The notes under the pieces were generated by a model. It saw nothing but the letters and a program-made list of their open reading frames with translations. It was not told the origin of the DNA and did not search any database. From Aestuariivivens insulae (GTDB lineage: Bacteria > Bacteroidota > Bacteroidia > Flavobacteriales > Flavobacteriaceae), in the NCBI RefSeq assembly GCF_022662195.1, contig NZ_JAKMCS010000003.1:1-64000 (forward strand): a stretch of 64,000 nt of DNA, in the 5' to 3' direction. A program made the position numbers and the translations under genes. Positions 62,488-64,000 of the stretch are shown one piece after another. Numbering within the stretch: position 1 is the first letter of the stretch; each line of letters begins with the position of its first letter.

Positions 62488-63759
62488 ATGCTAAGATTTT
62501 TTACGTTAATAGTTTTCTTTTTCTTTATCGCATTAGCACAATCACAGTCATTCACCGAAACGGCTAAAGAACCCCAACAAGACTCCATAAAAAAAAGCTC
62601 ACTTTTAATGAGCCTTGGCAATGGTTACTTCCCTACTAAATATTTCAATGTCGATTTAAGATACCTTATAAAGTTCAATCAATATGAAGGTATTAGAACC
62701 GGACTTGGAGGCATCACCAACGACAATTTTTCAAAATGTTACAGAATAAATTCCTATACGGTATATGGCTTTAGGGACCATCGCTTTAAATACAGTGTTG
62801 GAGGCGGTTTTAGGATTTCAGAAAAAACCAATACCTGGATTAACCTATCCTACACCAACGATTTACAGGAATCTGGTAGTACTACATTTTTAACCGACGG
62901 GCGTTTTTTTCAGTTTTTCGAGCCTCGTTTGCTCAACATAAGCCTATTTCACAAACACATTACCAAAGCAATTACCGTAGAACATGAACTAAGTCCCAAA
63001 ATATTCACCAAAGCTGAGTTTGCCATAAGTAATATAAATCCAACCTACAGCTACGGATACCATATAAACAACTCAGTAATTAACAGCTTTCACTTAAGTA
63101 CATTAAAAACCGCTTTACAGTGGAGCCCTTTTAGTAAATTTAAATCCTCCGAAAAAGGTGAAGAAGAAACCAAATCGGCTTATCCAAAATTTACTGTTCA
63201 GTATACCAAAAGTTTCAACAAAGTATTTAAAAGTAATCTTAGCTTTTCAAAAGTTGACTTTAAGACCATTTATAAAATAGGCGATGAAAAAGCTACCTTT
63301 TCAGAATTCACTTTAGTTTCGGGTATCGCAACAGGCAATACCCCAATTACGCACCTTTACCATGCCTATCCCAATAACATTACCAAGGAAACTATTTTAC
63401 AACGCTTTTCGGTAGCAGGATTAACAAGTTTTGAGACCATGTACTTTAATGAGTTCTTTTCAGATAGGTTTGCCACATTACAACTCAAGCACTATTTAAA
63501 ACCCTTTACGGTCTCTCAACGCTACAAACCTCAATTGGTACTAATTACACGCTATGCCATAGGCGACATGAACCACCCAGAAAAACACGAAAACATAACG
63601 TTTGGATCACTTAAAAAAGGCTATACAGAATCCGGTTTCGAAATAAACAAACTCCTTTTCGGCTTTGGTTTAAGTTTCACCTACCGCTATGGGGCATACC
63701 ACTTGCCCGATTTTGAAGATAATATCGCGTTTAAATTTACATTTAACGTAACATTATAA
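62488..63759 (+). CDS. Short DUF5686-like outer-membrane protein
   Basis: About 423 aa from ATG 62488: signal peptide (~1-19, FFFFIALAQSQ) and then beta-rich aromatic sequence ending in a barrel strand (FKFTFNVTL). The last ~130 residues (YFNEFFSDRF...LKHYLKPF...GYTESGFEINKLL) resemble the C-terminal part of DUF5686 proteins, which are normally about 800 aa with an N-terminal carboxypeptidase-like domain. This one appears to hold only the barrel part. Function unknown. The TTG at 62440 lies inside the frr terminator and is rejected as a start. Confidence 0.7.
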   Translation: MLRFFTLIVFFFFIALAQSQSFTETAKEPQQDSIKKSSLLMSLGNGYFPTKYFNVDLRYLIKFNQYEGIRTGLGGITNDNFSKCYRINSYTVYGFRDHRFKYSVGGGFRISEKTNTWINLSYTNDLQESGSTTFLTDGRFFQFFEPRLLNISLFHKHITKAITVEHELSPKIFTKAEFAISNINPTYSYGYHINNSVINSFHLSTLKTALQWSPFSKFKSSEKGEEETKSAYPKFTVQYTKSFNKVFKSNLSFSKVDFKTIYKIGDEKATFSEFTLVSGIATGNTPITHLYHAYPNNITKETILQRFSVAGLTSFETMYFNEFFSDRFATLQLKHYLKPFTVSQRYKPQLVLITRYAIGDMNHPEKHENITFGSLKKGYTESGFEINKLLFGFGLSFTYRYGAYHLPDFEDNIAFKFTFNVTL

Positions 63760-63770
63760 GCTAATTAAGG

Positions 63771-63799
63771 TTGCTAATACTTTGTTTTTTCTACCTTTG
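63771..63799 (+). promoter_or_regulatory. Predicted promoter for the transporter at the right edge (TTG-N18-TACCTTTG)
   Basis: -33 TTG at 63771-63773 and -7 TACCTTTG at 63792-63799, 18 nt apart, 19 nt before the ATG at 63819. Confidence 0.75.
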
Positions 63800-63818
63800 C
63801 GCAACTTTATAAGAAAGC

Positions 63819-64000
63819 ATGCTAAAACTTTTAACTAAAGATTTTTGGGACGTCGCGGCTCGCCTGATTTTACGCAATAAAATAGTCATTCTGGTGGCCA
63901 TTGTTCTAGTGACCCTTTTCTTTAGTATGAAATGGGAAAACATGCGCTTTACCTATACCGAGGCCAATTTATTGCCAAATGACCACGAGGCCAATATTAC
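63819..64000 (+). CDS. MMPL/RND-type transporter, 5' fragment
   Basis: Only the first ~60 codons are in the window, cut by the right edge. The N-terminus (MLKLLTKDFWDVAARLIL) leads into a membrane helix (KIVILVAIVLVTLFFS), followed by a periplasmic start FTYTEANLLPNDHE, which matches MMPL/RND-superfamily proteins of Bacteroidota. The rest, including the proton-relay helices, is not visible, so the cargo cannot be named. Confidence 0.7.
   Translation, partial: MLKLLTKDFWDVAARLILRNKIVILVAIVLVTLFFSMKWENMRFTYTEANLLPNDHEANI

Overview
The window looks like chromosome from a gliding marine member of the Flavobacteriaceae (Bacteroidota). The evidence is a very large SprA (type IX secretion translocon), a RemB-like gliding protein, proline-rich TonB proteins, an alternative complex III joined to a cytochrome oxidase, a CarboxypepD_reg-type TonB-dependent receptor and AT-rich spacers. 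Candidate promoters fit the Bacteroidota form TTG-N19-TAnnTTTG, and Shine-Dalgarno sites are not evident. No phage, transposon or CRISPR array was found. Most genes are housekeeping genes; the unusual content is mostly in the spacers.

Layout: 1-540, a tandem array of ~184-bp units, then an exported metallo-beta-lactamase-fold hydrolase. 1765-17493 (minus strand), maeB, ruvA, sprA, gcvH, vanZ-like, two tonB paralogues and remB; this order matches the sprA-remB neighbourhood of Flavobacterium johnsoniae as I recall it. 17620-25825, a sucrose-use locus: GH13 sucrose phosphorylase, PfkB fructokinase, SUT/GPH-type transporter, a small CxxC protein and a TonB-dependent receptor, divergent from a LacI-family regulator, with two palindromic operators 21 bp apart in the shared promoter region. 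25809-27839, queG and ruvB.

27956-39374 (minus strand) is one respiratory block: actA-B-C-D-E-F (alternative complex III, quinol to cytochrome c) followed by coxB and coxA. 40020-45279 (minus strand) is tRNA-Gln, a tandem array of terminators, then rimP-nusA-infB. 45431-53194 holds a DUF2723 membrane protein, a polysaccharide deacetylase, carbonic anhydrase, a thioredoxin-fold protein without cysteines, a metallophosphoesterase and cutC.

53367-64000 (plus strand) holds polA, a YciI-like protein, a PliI-like lipoprotein, then the translation genes rplM-rpsI-rpsB-tsf and pyrH-frr, a short DUF5686-like outer-membrane protein and the start of an MMPL/RND-type transporter cut by the window edge.

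The most notable observations are: (1) tRNA-Gln followed by four near-identical strong terminators, three of them attached to a broken copy of the tRNA 3' end, just upstream of rimP-nusA-infB; (2) an N-terminal domain in RemB resembling the C-terminal domains of the two neighbouring TonB proteins; (3) the twin LacI operators; (4) a short dispersed repeat lying inside hairpin loops; (5) two stem-loops in the rpsB leader.
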